Assembly: GCA_017478965.1 (NCBI GenBank)
Contig: JAFVCV010000039.1
Coordinates: forward strand, 62,001-126,000
Source: Ruminococcus sp.
Lineage (GTDB): Bacteria > Bacillota > Clostridia > Oscillospirales > Ruminococcaceae
Direction: 5' to 3'
Length of the DNA: 64,000 nt
The translations under genes and the position numbers were made by a program. Positions 43,284-51,893 of the stretch are shown here, in pieces. Numbering within the stretch: position 1 is the stretch's first letter; every line of letters starts with the position of its first letter. Under the pieces are notes generated by a model. The model was given only the letters and a program-made list of their open reading frames with translations, did no database searches and had not been told where the DNA came from.

Positions 43284-43312
43284 TTGACAAACAATATTAT
43301 ATGACGTATAAT
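43284..43312 (+). promoter_or_regulatory. Consensus sigma-A promoter of the padR operon
   Basis: TTGACA (43284-43289), a 17-bp spacer and TATAAT (43307-43312), both exact consensus. Such a strong promoter normally needs repression, and an inverted repeat overlaps it. Confidence 0.85.
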
Positions 43313-43316
43313 ATTG
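43292..43316. promoter_or_regulatory. Perfect inverted repeat, likely PadR operator
   Basis: CAATATTATA and TATAATATTG form a perfect 10-bp inverted repeat around a 5-bp centre. It covers the spacer and the whole -10 box, so a bound repressor would block polymerase. The first gene downstream encodes a PadR regulator, and PadR proteins commonly autoregulate. The assignment to PadR is inferred from position. Confidence 0.65.
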
Positions 43317-43404
43317 TCAGAACGAAGGTATTATACGAACGTTAATATTATGATGAACAAAATATCATATCCCTTAAAGGGAGAACAAAGAAAGGAGAGA
43401 GGAT

Positions 43405-43725
43405 ATGGGTATCCCGATAAATGCAGGACTTTTAGACGCCATGGTGCTGTCCATCGTGGAGCGTGACGATACTTACGGATACGAGATCACACAGTATCTG
43501 CGAAAGGCGGTGGATGTTTCCGAATCGACCCTTTACCCGGTCCTGAGAAGATTACAGAAAAATGAGATGCTGGAGACCTACGACAAGGAGTATATGGGCC
43601 GAAACAGAAGGTACTACAGAGTGACTATGAAAGGCGTAGAGACTTTGCAGGATTACAGAGCTCAGTGGCTGAGCCACAAGAGGAAGGTAGACAGTATATT
43701 GATGAATGAGGAGGCAGCAGAATGA
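43405..43725 (+). CDS. PadR family transcriptional regulator
   Basis: A 106-aa winged-helix repressor of the short PadR type: the opening LLDAMVLSIVERDDTYGYEI, the DNA-recognition ESTLYPVLRRLQ, the wing GRNRRYYRVT and a short C-terminal dimer helix. In Firmicutes this subclass heads operons with DUF1700 and DUF4097 genes, as here, and usually represses its own operon until cell-envelope stress. AAAGGAGAGAGG precedes the ATG. Its stop overlaps the next start by four bases. Confidence 0.93.
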   Translation: MGIPINAGLLDAMVLSIVERDDTYGYEITQYLRKAVDVSESTLYPVLRRLQKNEMLETYDKEYMGRNRRYYRVTMKGVETLQDYRAQWLSHKRKVDSILMNEEAAE

Positions 43726-44405
43726 ACAGGTTGGAATTTTTGACAAGGCTGCGCAGCAGTCTGGAAAAAGGCGGCCTGCCCGCAGGTGACATAGACGACG
43801 CACTGAATTACTACGAAGAGGTCTTTCTTGACGCAGGCTTCGGAAGAGAGAACGAAACTGCCGAGAGCCTTGGCTCTCCGGAGGATATCGCCAGGGAGAT
43901 ACTTCTTGACAGCGGGATACACGCTGACGGGGAACCTGGTTATATGATGGAAGAGGCCGTAAGGCCCGAGGGCTTTGAGGAAAAGGGCAAGGAGAGCGGC
44001 AACGGCTACACTTACGGCTACGGCGAAAGCTACAGAAACAGCAGTGAGGGCAGCAATGACAGCTCCTCAACGCTGATAAAGCTCCTCCTGCTCATCATCA
44101 CCTTCCCCATCTGGGTGCCGGTGGCAGCGGTGCTGTTCGCACTTTCCGTGGCTTCTATCGCAATAATTTTCGCCTTGGTAGTAGCGCTTGGAGCCGCAGG
44201 CGTGGGACTGATAGCCGGGGGCGTAGGGTCGCTCTTCGCAGTTCCTCCCGTGGCAGTGATACTCATTGGCAGCGGCATGATTTGCCTGGGAGTGTTCGGC
44301 CTGCTGGCCAAGCCCGCATTCAGCAAGCTCGCTCCTGCGGCAGTGGACGGCGTGAGAAAGACCGTTAGTAAGATAAGAGAGATACTTAACATAGGGGGAG
44401 AATAA
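43722..44405 (+). CDS. DUF1700 (HAAS-type) membrane protein
   Basis: A 227-aa protein. The N-terminal 70 residues form the helical DUF1700/HAAS domain (FLTRLRSSLEKGGLP, then a LGSPEDIAREIL motif). A Gly/Ser/Tyr-rich linker follows, then a hydrophobic region with about three helices (about 118-205). Such proteins are membrane partners of short PadR regulators; how they signal is not settled. The start overlaps padR by four bases and the stop is one base from the next ATG, so the three genes are translated together. Confidence 0.85.
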   Translation: MNRLEFLTRLRSSLEKGGLPAGDIDDALNYYEEVFLDAGFGRENETAESLGSPEDIAREILLDSGIHADGEPGYMMEEAVRPEGFEEKGKESGNGYTYGYGESYRNSSEGSNDSSSTLIKLLLLIITFPIWVPVAAVLFALSVASIAIIFALVVALGAAGVGLIAGGVGSLFAVPPVAVILIGSGMICLGVFGLLAKPAFSKLAPAAVDGVRKTVSKIREILNIGGE

Positions 44406-44406
44406 A

Positions 44407-45261
44407 ATGAAAGATATAAGACTCAACGAGAAGAAATACGACGATATGAGAAAGTACCGCAACGTCCCGGCCGCCTCGCTGGCCTTCATTATCCTGGGCG
44501 TGATAGTTCTGGTGCTTGGGATCATTTATTACAGGAGTTCTGATATGGGAAAATATTATAAGACTAAAAATATCAGCGAGACCTTTGCCGCAGGTTCGGT
44601 AAGGGATATCAATGTAGACTTCGCCTACGGCAATGTTACCTTCGAGGAAAGCACGGACGGTCAGGTCCACGTGGAGGGACAGGACGTTCCGGAGGAGCTT
44701 GAGGTCGGTCTGAAGGGCAGCCGACTGGAGATAATACAGAAGAAAGACGGCAAGTTCAAACTCACAGACTTTGATTTCAATGCTATGAAAGACGGCAGGA
44801 GCCCAAAGCTGACCGTATCGCTGCCCGGCGGGGAATACGGCGAGCTTATCCTTGACGCAGCTGCCGGCGACGTCAGGATAAACGGCCTGAATATCAAGAA
44901 GCTGGACGTGGATGCAGCAGCCGGCGATGTGGAGATCGGTTCCTGCACCTTCGGCTCGGCAGAAATAGACCTGGCTGCCGGAGACCTGGACTGCACAGGA
45001 CTGACCGCAGACGGCATAGTTGATATTGATAACGGCGCAGGGGATATAGATATCACCGAAAGCACAGTGGGCGGCCTCAACATAGACTCAGGAGCCGGCG
45101 ATGTGGACTATCACGGTACCGTCAACGGCAACGTGGATATCGACTGCGGCACCGGCAGTGTAAAGCTCACTCTTAACAACGCAAAGAGCGATTTTGACGG
45201 AAAGTATGATATGAAAATAAGTATAGGCATAGGCGAGAAAGAGATAGAATATCTTGGCTGA
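44407..45261 (+). CDS. DUF4097 beta-repeat (putative adhesin-type) membrane protein
   Basis: A 284-aa protein: a cytoplasmic N-terminus of about 22 residues, one helix (about 24-42), then an extracytoplasmic right-handed beta-repeat domain. Its GDVxI-type repeats (LDAAAGDVRING, VDAAAGDVEIG, LAAGDLDCTG, GAGDIDITE, GAGDVDYHG, GTGSVKL) fit DUF4097. The family is common in PadR-DUF1700-DUF4097 operons and in bactofilin-like surface structures. Function in the envelope is inferred. Confidence 0.88.
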   Translation: MKDIRLNEKKYDDMRKYRNVPAASLAFIILGVIVLVLGIIYYRSSDMGKYYKTKNISETFAAGSVRDINVDFAYGNVTFEESTDGQVHVEGQDVPEELEVGLKGSRLEIIQKKDGKFKLTDFDFNAMKDGRSPKLTVSLPGGEYGELILDAAAGDVRINGLNIKKLDVDAAAGDVEIGSCTFGSAEIDLAAGDLDCTGLTADGIVDIDNGAGDIDITESTVGGLNIDSGAGDVDYHGTVNGNVDIDCGTGSVKLTLNNAKSDFDGKYDMKISIGIGEKEIEYLG

Positions 45262-45281
45262 ACCGAAAAGGAGAGAACATC

Positions 45282-46118
45282 ATGATAAATGAAAAGCGCT
45301 TTACCCCGGCCTTCGGGGTCATAGCGGCGTCCGCAGTGACGGCAGCCTTTCTGCTGACCGAGTTCATTTTAGTCAGGACCGGCGTAATGGGCACAGGGGC
45401 GAGAATGTATATGGTGGACGGGATATGCAGGCTTTTCTTCGGCACTGTGTCCATGGTCCTGCTTCATAAGCGCTACGGCAAAAGGCTGGAGGAGAAGATG
45501 AAGATAAGATTCAGCGGACCTGTGGCCCTGATGATGATACCCCTGGCCCTTTACCTTGGAGTACACCTTTGCTACTGTTTTGTAAGCACCAGCTATACGC
45601 TGAAAATGCTCACCATATTTCTTATAAACTGTGTCCAGCAGCTGCTGACAGGGTATTTTGAGGAGGCCACCTCCAGGGGGCTGATGCTGTCGGGTATGAT
45701 GCCTAAGTATAAGCTGAGCTATCAGGGCAGGCTCAAAATGGTCCTGACCTCAGGACTGGTATTCGGAGTATTCCATATCCTCAATGTCATTTTCACCGGG
45801 GATATCTTAGGCTCGGTATGGCAGGGCTTCTGCACTGCTATGTGGGGAATGTTCATAGCGGCAGTTTATATGTGTTCAAACAGTCTGCTGCTGGTGATGG
45901 TCATACACGCAGTCTGGGATATCGCAGTGAGAGTGCCGAATGCCTTTATGATGGTCCCTGAGACAGGTCTTGCTCCGGAGGTCATCGAAACGGTGAAGGA
46001 CGTCATCGAGTTTGGGATAATGCCTGTGGCGGCCATACTGATCTGCATTTTCTACGATAAGATCTACATGAAAAAGGCACCGGTGCGTATAAAGGAAAGC
46101 GAGGCGCAGGAGCAGTGA
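45282..46118 (+). CDS. CPBP family intramembrane metalloprotease
   Basis: A 278-aa polytopic membrane protein of the CAAX protease and bacteriocin-processing (Abi) family. The three conserved motifs are present: EExxxR as E127, E128 and R132; FxxxH in VFGVFH; and HxxxD in HAVWD. Members act in bacteriocin maturation, immunity or protein processing at the membrane. Place in a PadR-led unit suggests an envelope-defence role, but the substrate is unknown. It lies 20 bp after the DUF4097 gene with AAAGGAGAG before the ATG. Confidence 0.88.
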   Translation: MINEKRFTPAFGVIAASAVTAAFLLTEFILVRTGVMGTGARMYMVDGICRLFFGTVSMVLLHKRYGKRLEEKMKIRFSGPVALMMIPLALYLGVHLCYCFVSTSYTLKMLTIFLINCVQQLLTGYFEEATSRGLMLSGMMPKYKLSYQGRLKMVLTSGLVFGVFHILNVIFTGDILGSVWQGFCTAMWGMFIAAVYMCSNSLLLVMVIHAVWDIAVRVPNAFMMVPETGLAPEVIETVKDVIEFGIMPVAAILICIFYDKIYMKKAPVRIKESEAQEQ

Positions 46119-46813
46119 GAACGGTGATAATAAACGGTACGGACCATAAAGGTTCCACCTACCGCATAGCCCACGACCTGGGCATCAAGCTGGGGGGAGA
46201 GCTGGAAGAATTCTTTCTGCCCGGGGACTTCGGTGAGTTCTGCGTGGGCTGTACCAGGTGTTTTGTTGACAGCGAGAAGAAATGTCCCCACTATAAAAAG
46301 CTTGCTCCGCTGACCGAGGCCATGGACCGTGCGGACGTTATCATACTTGCCAGCCCGGTATATGTGTATCACGCCACCGGCGCTATGAAGGCCTTCCTGG
46401 ATCACTACGGCTACAGGTGGATGGTACACAGCCCGGAAGAGAAAATGTTCCGCAAGCAGGCGGTCTGCATAACTACCGCCGCCGGTGCGGGCATGGCAAC
46501 GGCAATGAAGGATATGGAGCACAGCCTGTTTTTCTGGGGCGTGGCTAAGATATACAGGTTCGGCCTGGCGGTGGCCGCAGCGAACTGGGACGGGGTCAGT
46601 GAAAAGAAGAAGAAAAAGGCTGACAAGGCCACCTCTGCCATAGCAAGGAAGATACTTCTGAGCCAGGGAAAGGTAAAGCCGGGACTGAAGACCCGGGGCC
46701 TGTTTTTCATCATGCACCTTATGCAGCGCAAGGGATTTAATGAGCGGGACGCCCGCTACTGGCAGGAGAAGGGCTGGACCGGGAAGGTCCGCCCATGGAA
46801 AGCTGGGGGCTGA
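46115..46813 (+). CDS. Flavodoxin-like NAD(P)H-dependent oxidoreductase
   Basis: A 232-aa protein with the flavodoxin-like fold of the NADPH-dependent FMN reductase family: VIINGTDHKGSTYRIA binds the flavin phosphate and ILASPVYVYHATGAMKAFLDH matches the family's second motif. A C-x2-C pair (CVGCTRC) after strand 2 is common in clostridial members. It starts with GTG overlapping the previous stop by four bases, with AGGAG before it. The C-terminal 70 residues are basic and not covered by the fold. The electron acceptor is unknown. Confidence 0.88.
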   Translation: MRTVIINGTDHKGSTYRIAHDLGIKLGGELEEFFLPGDFGEFCVGCTRCFVDSEKKCPHYKKLAPLTEAMDRADVIILASPVYVYHATGAMKAFLDHYGYRWMVHSPEEKMFRKQAVCITTAAGAGMATAMKDMEHSLFFWGVAKIYRFGLAVAAANWDGVSEKKKKKADKATSAIARKILLSQGKVKPGLKTRGLFFIMHLMQRKGFNERDARYWQEKGWTGKVRPWKAGG

Positions 46814-46816
46814 TAA

Positions 46817-47770
46817 ATGAAAAAAGCACTTAAAGTGACCGGTAAGATACTGCTCAGCATAGTGATACTGTTTGCGGCGGCTCTGCTGATCTGCTTTGTG
46901 GTCAACAGGATACTGATGAAGAGCGAGGAGAGTCTCCTTGAAAAGCCCATGGGCCAGCTGGTGGAGGTGGACGGACATAATATGCACGTCTACACCGAAG
47001 GCCAGGGGGACCATACCCTTCTCTTTCTCTCCGGTTCAGGAACGGCGGCGCCGGCGCTTGATTTCAAGAGCCTTTATTCGCAGCTGAGCGGCGAATACAA
47101 GATAGCGGTGGTGGAGAAGTACGGCTACGGTTTCAGCGATGTGGTGGACTGTGACAGGGACTTTGAGGTGATCCTCCGTCAGGACCGGGAGGCTCTGGAA
47201 AAAGCCGGTGTGAGCGGCCCCTACATTCTTTGTCCCCACTCTATGTCAGGCATTGAAGCCATACTCTGGGCGCAGGAGCACCCGGAGGAGGTGGAGGGCA
47301 TAGTGGGGCTGGATATGGCCCTGCCCAGACACTATGATGAGCTGGACCTTAAAAGTTCCCTGCGTTTTGAAAAGTTAGCGGCCTTTGGCAGAGAGGCCGG
47401 GGTGGTAAGGTTCGGCTACCTTGACAGCGCTCTCCCCGAAAAGCTGACTAAAGATGAAAAAAAGCTTTACCGGGCCATCGGCTGCAAGAAAGCCTGCAAT
47501 GTGGACGTAATGAACGAAGGCGTGGCTATACCCGACGCCTGCAGGCTCATAGACAGCCGGCCAAAGCCTGATGTGCCCATGCTGATGTTTACCTCCGACG
47601 GAAAGGAGACAGGCTGCGAAAACTGGATCACCGCTCAGTATGACTATGCCGAAGACCTTACCTCTGCAAAAGTCATCGAGCTGAACTGCGGACACTATGT
47701 ACACAATTTTGAATATCAACGGATAAGCGGAGAAATAAGGACCTTTACAGAAGGCCTTCAAAAAAACTAA
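46817..47770 (+). CDS. Membrane-anchored alpha/beta hydrolase
   Basis: A 317-aa protein with an N-terminal hydrophobic helix (about 9-31) and an alpha/beta hydrolase domain outside the membrane. The nucleophile elbow is PHSMSG with Ser142, and the late CGHYVH supplies the catalytic His. An oxyanion-hole segment FLSGSGTAAP lies near residue 75. Substrate cannot be predicted. It follows the oxidoreductase by 3 bp, so it belongs to the same operon. Confidence 0.87.
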   Translation: MKKALKVTGKILLSIVILFAAALLICFVVNRILMKSEESLLEKPMGQLVEVDGHNMHVYTEGQGDHTLLFLSGSGTAAPALDFKSLYSQLSGEYKIAVVEKYGYGFSDVVDCDRDFEVILRQDREALEKAGVSGPYILCPHSMSGIEAILWAQEHPEEVEGIVGLDMALPRHYDELDLKSSLRFEKLAAFGREAGVVRFGYLDSALPEKLTKDEKKLYRAIGCKKACNVDVMNEGVAIPDACRLIDSRPKPDVPMLMFTSDGKETGCENWITAQYDYAEDLTSAKVIELNCGHYVHNFEYQRISGEIRTFTEGLQKN

Positions 47771-47793
47771 GTGGATAAGAAAGGAAGATACTC

Positions 47794-47985
47794 ATGGAGA
47801 AAAGACTTTATAAGAAGACCAACGGACAGATGATATGCGGAGTCTGCAATGGCGTTGCAGACTATCTGAACGCAGATGTGAGCCTGGTGCGGTTAGCAGC
47901 GGTTATCGCCGCCTGTGTGAGCTTTGGCACGGTGGCCCTGATCTACCTGGCGGCTGCCGTTATCCTGCCTGAGTTCAACGGCTGA
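47794..47985 (+). CDS. PspC-domain protein
   Basis: A 63-aa protein consisting almost only of a PspC domain: KRLYKKTNGQMICGVCNGVADYL then a hydrophobic helix ending in ILPEF. PspC proteins are membrane components of phage-shock or envelope-stress systems; short ones are frequent in Firmicutes next to PadR/DUF4097 operons. It is the last gene before a strong terminator, closing the operon that begins with padR. Confidence 0.9.
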   Translation: MEKRLYKKTNGQMICGVCNGVADYLNADVSLVRLAAVIAACVSFGTVALIYLAAAVILPEFNG

Positions 47986-47992
47986 CAAAAAA

Positions 47993-48032
47993 CCCGGAGA
48001 CTTAAAGAAAAGTCTCCGGGCGGTCTTTTTTT
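47993..48032 (+). terminator. Terminator closing the padR operon
   Basis: A perfect 11-bp stem CCCGGAGACTT with AAGTCTCCGGG is followed, after CGGTC, by seven T. Confidence 0.85.
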
Positions 48033-48043
48033 CTGCGGCCTGT

Positions 48044-48508
48044 TCAGTTTTTGCGGTAGAAAACAAACAACAGTACTGTTATAATGAACATTCCCCATTC
48101 GGCCAGCAACATGGGCAGCCGGCTCTTGCTCTGTCTGAAAACGTTGTTTATGTAGCAGAAGGTCGGGTCTGCCGGATCGTAGAATATCCTTACCTGTTCG
48201 CCGTCACTGTAGGCCTCACGGTCGTCCTGAAAGGCCTGATAGCTCCTGCCGTTCACCTCAAAGTCCGCCGTTGTCTTGTAGTATTTGATATCCACCGTTC
48301 TTGCGTGCCTGCCGGAGCCACGTTTTTCCTTGCGGTAGTATTCCTGACTGTGTTCCACAGTCCCTTCCGCCCAGGCCGTACATCTGTTTATATACTCTTC
48401 CTCCCGATCTCTCATCCTGAAATAACCCACTGTAGTCATGATCGCAAGCACCATGGTTATGACCGCCATAAATGCGTAGCTGATCCTGCTGGTTTTTCTT
48501 CTTGCCAT
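48044..48508 (-). CDS. DUF3592 membrane protein (copy 1)
   Basis: A 154-aa protein with an N-terminal helix (about 10-29), a beta-rich middle domain with the F-Y-D-P-A-D-P motif of DUF3592, and a C-terminal helix (about 132-150). Both ends are probably in the cytoplasm with the middle outside. Function unknown. It is a tandem paralogue of the 48528-49007 product, sharing the MARR opening and the YYDP/FYDP motif. It lies 19 bp downstream of that gene. Confidence 0.75.
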   Translation of the reverse strand: MARRKTSRISYAFMAVITMVLAIMTTVGYFRMRDREEEYINRCTAWAEGTVEHSQEYYRKEKRGSGRHARTVDIKYYKTTADFEVNGRSYQAFQDDREAYSDGEQVRIFYDPADPTFCYINNVFRQSKSRLPMLLAEWGMFIITVLLFVFYRKN

Positions 48509-48527
48509 TTCTCGTCCTTCCTTTTTG

Positions 48528-49007
48528 TCAGATATATTCTCTCCTGTATTTCAGCACCGTGACCACCAGCCCCAGCCCCCCGGAGACGAGCATAGCCATA
48601 CTGCTGGCCTTAATGTTCACGCTGACCTTGTCCAGCTGGTCGATATAACTGAGCTTCGGGTCCCCTGGGTCGTAGTATACTGTACATTCGTCACCCTTTG
48701 CATAGCGATGAGAGCTGGAGCGCCGTGCCTCGTAGACCTTGCCGTCCACCTTGTATTCGGCCTTGACCTTGTATCTGTATCTGCCCGTAGAGCCGTAACT
48801 GCGGGTATTGCTGTTTGAATAAGAGCTCCAGGTCTTCTCCGACTCGGTGATGACCCCGGTGATCTCAGCGGTGCAGTTGGTTTCCTGCCTGTTCTCTCTG
48901 CCGTTGTAAAAAAGATATCTTGCGCCCTGTACAAGTCCCGCCAGTATTATCACCGTGAAAAATACCGTTACTATCATCATATTGGTTTTTGTTGTCCTTC
49001 TTGCCAT
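48528..49007 (-). CDS. DUF3592 membrane protein (copy 2)
   Basis: A 159-aa paralogue of the next gene: an N-terminal helix (about 10-31), a middle beta-rich domain with a Ser/Thr/Tyr-rich insertion and VYYDPGDPKLS, and a C-terminal hydrophobic stretch (about 136-152). GGAAGAACGGAG precedes the ATG on the minus strand. Driven by the promoter at 49058-49086. Confidence 0.75.
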   Translation of the reverse strand: MARRTTKTNMMIVTVFFTVIILAGLVQGARYLFYNGRENRQETNCTAEITGVITESEKTWSSYSNSNTRSYGSTGRYRYKVKAEYKVDGKVYEARRSSSHRYAKGDECTVYYDPGDPKLSYIDQLDKVSVNIKASSMAMLVSGGLGLVVTVLKYRREYI

Positions 49008-49057
49008 TGTTCTCCGTTCTTCCTTTCATATTCTCGCATCGTCTTTAATTTTTCTAT

Positions 49058-49086
49058 ATTATACCACCCTGCGTTCCATTTGTCAA
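49058..49086 (-). promoter_or_regulatory. Sigma-A promoter of the DUF3592 pair
   Basis: On the minus strand a perfect TTGACA (49086-49081), a 17-bp spacer and a perfect TATAAT (49063-49058). Confidence 0.85.
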
Positions 49087-49215
49087 TATTATGAATTGCG
49101 TCAGATATGCTCATTATTGCGGGATCTATCCACAGGAAGTTCACCCCGGGAAAGATATTATCGCTATTTGATAATAAGGTCCTTGTCAGCCCATGAGGAT
49201 TTGTGTAAAAAATCG

Positions 49216-49245
49216 TTGACAAGGGCCGGGATAACGTGGTATAAT
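49216..49245 (+). promoter_or_regulatory. Sigma-A promoter of the SAM riboswitch-metK transcript
   Basis: TTGACA (49216-49221), an 18-bp spacer and TATAAT (49240-49245), about 40 bp before the riboswitch. Confidence 0.85.
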
Positions 49246-49286
49246 ATATATATGATCTGCGGCGGGCCTTTGCCTGCTGAATATTA

Positions 49287-49396
49287 CCTTATCAAGAGCG
49301 GCGGAGGGATCAGGCCCTGTGATGCCCGGCAACCTGTAAAGGCTGTTTGCAGTCTGTCAAGGTGCTAATTCCTGCGGTAATGTCCGGAAGATGAGG
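49287..49396 (+). promoter_or_regulatory. SAM-I (S-box) riboswitch aptamer
   Basis: The core reads CCTTATCAAGAGCGGCGGAG, then GGCCC, TGATGCCCGGCAACC, and later AAGGTGCTAATTCC, all S-box hallmarks. P1 is closed by CCTTATC (49287-49293) with GATGAGG (49390-49396). Bound S-adenosylmethionine stabilises the aptamer and favours the terminator at 49420, switching off metK, a standard product feedback. Confidence 0.95.
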
Positions 49397-49419
49397 AAAG
49401 ACAGAATATAGTTTTCTCG

Positions 49420-49455
49420 GCTCTCATTCATCGGTCAGTGAATGAGGGCTTTTTT
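49420..49455 (+). terminator. Riboswitch-controlled terminator before metK
   Basis: An 11-bp stem (49420-49430 with 49439-49449, one G-U) is followed by six T. It is the expression platform of the S-box. Confidence 0.9.
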
Positions 49456-49541
49456 GCGGAAGATCAATTTTATGAGCCGGGGGACAGCCCCGAAGTTAGC
49501 AGCCGCATTTTTGCGCAAATACAGAAAAGAGGTCAGTTTAA

Positions 49542-50714
49542 ATGAACAGAATGTTGTTTACATCAGAATCGGTCACAGAGGGTCATCCTGATAAGATCTG
49601 CGACCGTATATCAGACGCTATACTTGACGCAATGCTTGAGCAGGACCCGTTCTCCAGAGTAGCCTGTGAGACAGTCACTACCACGGGCATGGTCATGTGC
49701 ATGGGCGAGATAACTACCAAGGCACAGGTGGATATCCCTCAGATAGTCAGGGACACTGTGGTGGAGATAGGTTATGACCGGGCCAAGTACGGCTTTGACG
49801 GAAATACCTGCGCTGTGTTTACCACCATCGACAAACAGAGCCCCGATATCGCCATGGGCGTTGACAATGCTCTGGAGGGCAGAGAGGAGAACGCCTTTGA
49901 CACCGGCGCCGGCGACCAGGGGCTGATGTTCGGTTTCGCCTGCGACGAGACTCCGGAGCTGATGCCGATGCCGATATCGTTGGCACATAAGCTTGCCATG
50001 AAGCTCACCGAGGTCAGAAAGAACGGCACACTGCCCTATCTCAGGCCCGACGGAAAGACCCAGGTAACGGTAGAGTATGAGGACGGCAGGCCGGTGAGAG
50101 TGGATACCGTGGTCGTTTCCTCTCAGCATGACGAAAAGGTGGGCCTTGAACAGATAAGGGCCGACATCATCGAGAAGGTCATAAAGACCGTGATACCCGC
50201 TGAGCTTTTAGACGAGCAGACCATCTATTTCGTCAATCCCACCGGGCGTTTCGTTATAGGCGGCCCTCAGGGCGACAGCGGCCTGACCGGCAGAAAAATA
50301 ATCGTTGACACCTACGGCGGCTATGCCCGCCACGGCGGCGGAGCCTTCTCCGGAAAGGATCCCACGAAGGTGGATCGTTCGGCCGCCTATGCTGCCAGAT
50401 ATGCGGCGAAGAACATCGTTGCCGCTGGCCTGGCCTCAAAGTGCGAGGTGGAGCTGGCTTACGCCATAGGCGTTGCGAACCCCGTATCGGTCATGGTGGA
50501 TACCTTCGGTACCGGCAAGGTAAGCGACGAAAAGCTCTCCGAGGCAGTGACAAAGGTCTTTGACCTGAGGCCCTCGGCGATCATAGACGATCTTGATCTG
50601 AGAAAGCCTCAGTATAAGCAGCTGGCCGCCTACGGTCATATCGGCCGTGAGGACCTTGGGGTGGCCTGGGAAAGGACCGACAGGACCCAGGCATTGCTTG
50701 ATGCGATATCCTGA
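49542..50714 (+). CDS. metK: S-adenosylmethionine synthetase
   Basis: MetK makes S-adenosylmethionine from ATP and methionine. The 390-aa protein has the opening [20 protein letters not shown], the hexapeptide-like [10 protein letters not shown], and the late [18 protein letters not shown] loop with active-site Lys and Asp. Length fits the family. AGAGGTC precedes the ATG. It is under S-box control, and the product supplies the methyl donor for RsmH and CheR encoded in this window. Confidence 0.98.
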   Translation: MNRMLFTSESVTEGHPDKICDRISDAILDAMLEQDPFSRVACETVTTTGMVMCMGEITTKAQVDIPQIVRDTVVEIGYDRAKYGFDGNTCAVFTTIDKQSPDIAMGVDNALEGREENAFDTGAGDQGLMFGFACDETPELMPMPISLAHKLAMKLTEVRKNGTLPYLRPDGKTQVTVEYEDGRPVRVDTVVVSSQHDEKVGLEQIRADIIEKVIKTVIPAELLDEQTIYFVNPTGRFVIGGPQGDSGLTGRKIIVDTYGGYARHGGGAFSGKDPTKVDRSAAYAARYAAKNIVAAGLASKCEVELAYAIGVANPVSVMVDTFGTGKVSDEKLSEAVTKVFDLRPSAIIDDLDLRKPQYKQLAAYGHIGREDLGVAWERTDRTQALLDAIS

Positions 50715-50739
50715 TATAAACTTGATATAAACTTTTTGC

Positions 50740-50776
50740 AGGACAGCATCCGCACATCAGGGGCGGGTGCTGTCCT
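50740..50776 (+). other. Strong hairpin between metK and the acyltransferase gene
   Basis: A 14-bp stem (50740-50753 with 50763-50776, one G-U) has no T-tract. It may act as a weak terminator or as a transcript-stabilising element. Confidence 0.5.
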
Positions 50777-50797
50777 CAGGTCTGGAGTAAGGAAAAA

Positions 50798-51832
50798 ATG
50801 AAAGAAAAAAACAAGCGGCTGGAGTATATCGACCTGGCCAAGGGACTTGGCATACTGCTGGTCGTCTTAGGCCACATGAACCTTATCATCAGCGATGATG
50901 ACGAAGCAGGCAGGGCCGTGGTCCATATAATATATTCCTTTCATATGCCGCTGTTCTTTGTGCTGACGGGTTTTGTCCAGGGCCACCTGGCAAGACAGCG
51001 GGCCGCAGAGGGAAAGATACACAGGATATCCCCCAAAAGGCTGTTTCTCAGGCTCATGGTGCCTTATTTTATATGGTCGGCCGTCTATATGATCGCCCAG
51101 TATCTCACTGACCGCAGCGATGCAGAAAAATTATGGGACATGGCTAAGGCAGCGGTCTTCATGTGCGGGTCGGCCCCGCTGTGGTTCTTGAACGCTCTGT
51201 TTTTCAGCGAGCTTATCTTCGGGGCACTGAGATATTCCTTAGGGATAAACGAGAGGAAGATAATGGCCGGGGCGGCGGTGCTGTCTGTGATGGCAAGCAG
51301 GCTCTATAATGAAAATATGCCGGAGCTTGAGCAGGTGCCACGCTATCTTACCATAGCGGCCTGCCGGCTGCTCCCCTCAGCGTTCTTTGTAGCTTTTGGC
51401 TGTTATCTGTACGGCCTGCTGGGAAAGCGCAGCCGCCGTGGGGACCTGCGCAGGGGGGCCGGCCTGGCAGCCCTGCTGACAGTCATGGTCACGGTCTATT
51501 CTCCCGGCGTGAATATGCACATATTCCGTTTCGGAGACATACTTTATTTTTTCATGACCGGCGCCATCGGCTCGGCAGCGGTGATACTTATTTGCCGGGG
51601 ACTGCCGGAGGGACTTAAAGGACTGTCGCTGCTGGGCAAAAGCTCCATGGATATCATGGTCCTCCACTACACCCCCATGCCATTTATCCCCCTTAGCGCC
51701 GCTCTGATAGAAAGGCTCATGGGAAAGCCTTATTTCGTTTTCGTCTATGTGGTGACGCTTGTTATGGTCTGTCCTTTAGCAATAGGCCTGAGCTTTTTAA
51801 AGACTGCATGGGTGAAAAGGGGATCTGAGTGA
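50798..51832 (+). CDS. Acyltransferase family 3 membrane protein
   Basis: A 344-aa polytopic protein with about ten helices. The opening RLEYIDLAKGLGILLVVLGH, with its conserved His at the end of helix 1, is typical of acyltransferase family 3 (OafA/WecH-type). Members O-acetylate sugars of the cell envelope or exported glycans. The acceptor is not predictable from sequence. It lies 84 bp after metK beyond a strong hairpin, so it may be partly cotranscribed. GGAGTAAGGA precedes the ATG. Confidence 0.88.
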   Translation: MKEKNKRLEYIDLAKGLGILLVVLGHMNLIISDDDEAGRAVVHIIYSFHMPLFFVLTGFVQGHLARQRAAEGKIHRISPKRLFLRLMVPYFIWSAVYMIAQYLTDRSDAEKLWDMAKAAVFMCGSAPLWFLNALFFSELIFGALRYSLGINERKIMAGAAVLSVMASRLYNENMPELEQVPRYLTIAACRLLPSAFFVAFGCYLYGLLGKRSRRGDLRRGAGLAALLTVMVTVYSPGVNMHIFRFGDILYFFMTGAIGSAAVILICRGLPEGLKGLSLLGKSSMDIMVLHYTPMPFIPLSAALIERLMGKPYFVFVYVVTLVMVCPLAIGLSFLKTAWVKRGSE

Positions 51833-51872
51833 AAAATCTCCCCCGGACCGTAGTCCGGGGGAGATACTTTAG
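51832..51872. terminator. Bidirectional terminator between the acyltransferase gene and ribU
   Basis: A perfect 13-bp stem (51836-51848 with 51853-51865) with a 4-nt loop. On the minus strand it is followed by five T, so it best fits as the ribU terminator; the + side has only a weak T-rich tail. Confidence 0.85.
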
Positions 51873-51893
51873 TCATAACGGTAAGCCCGGCAG

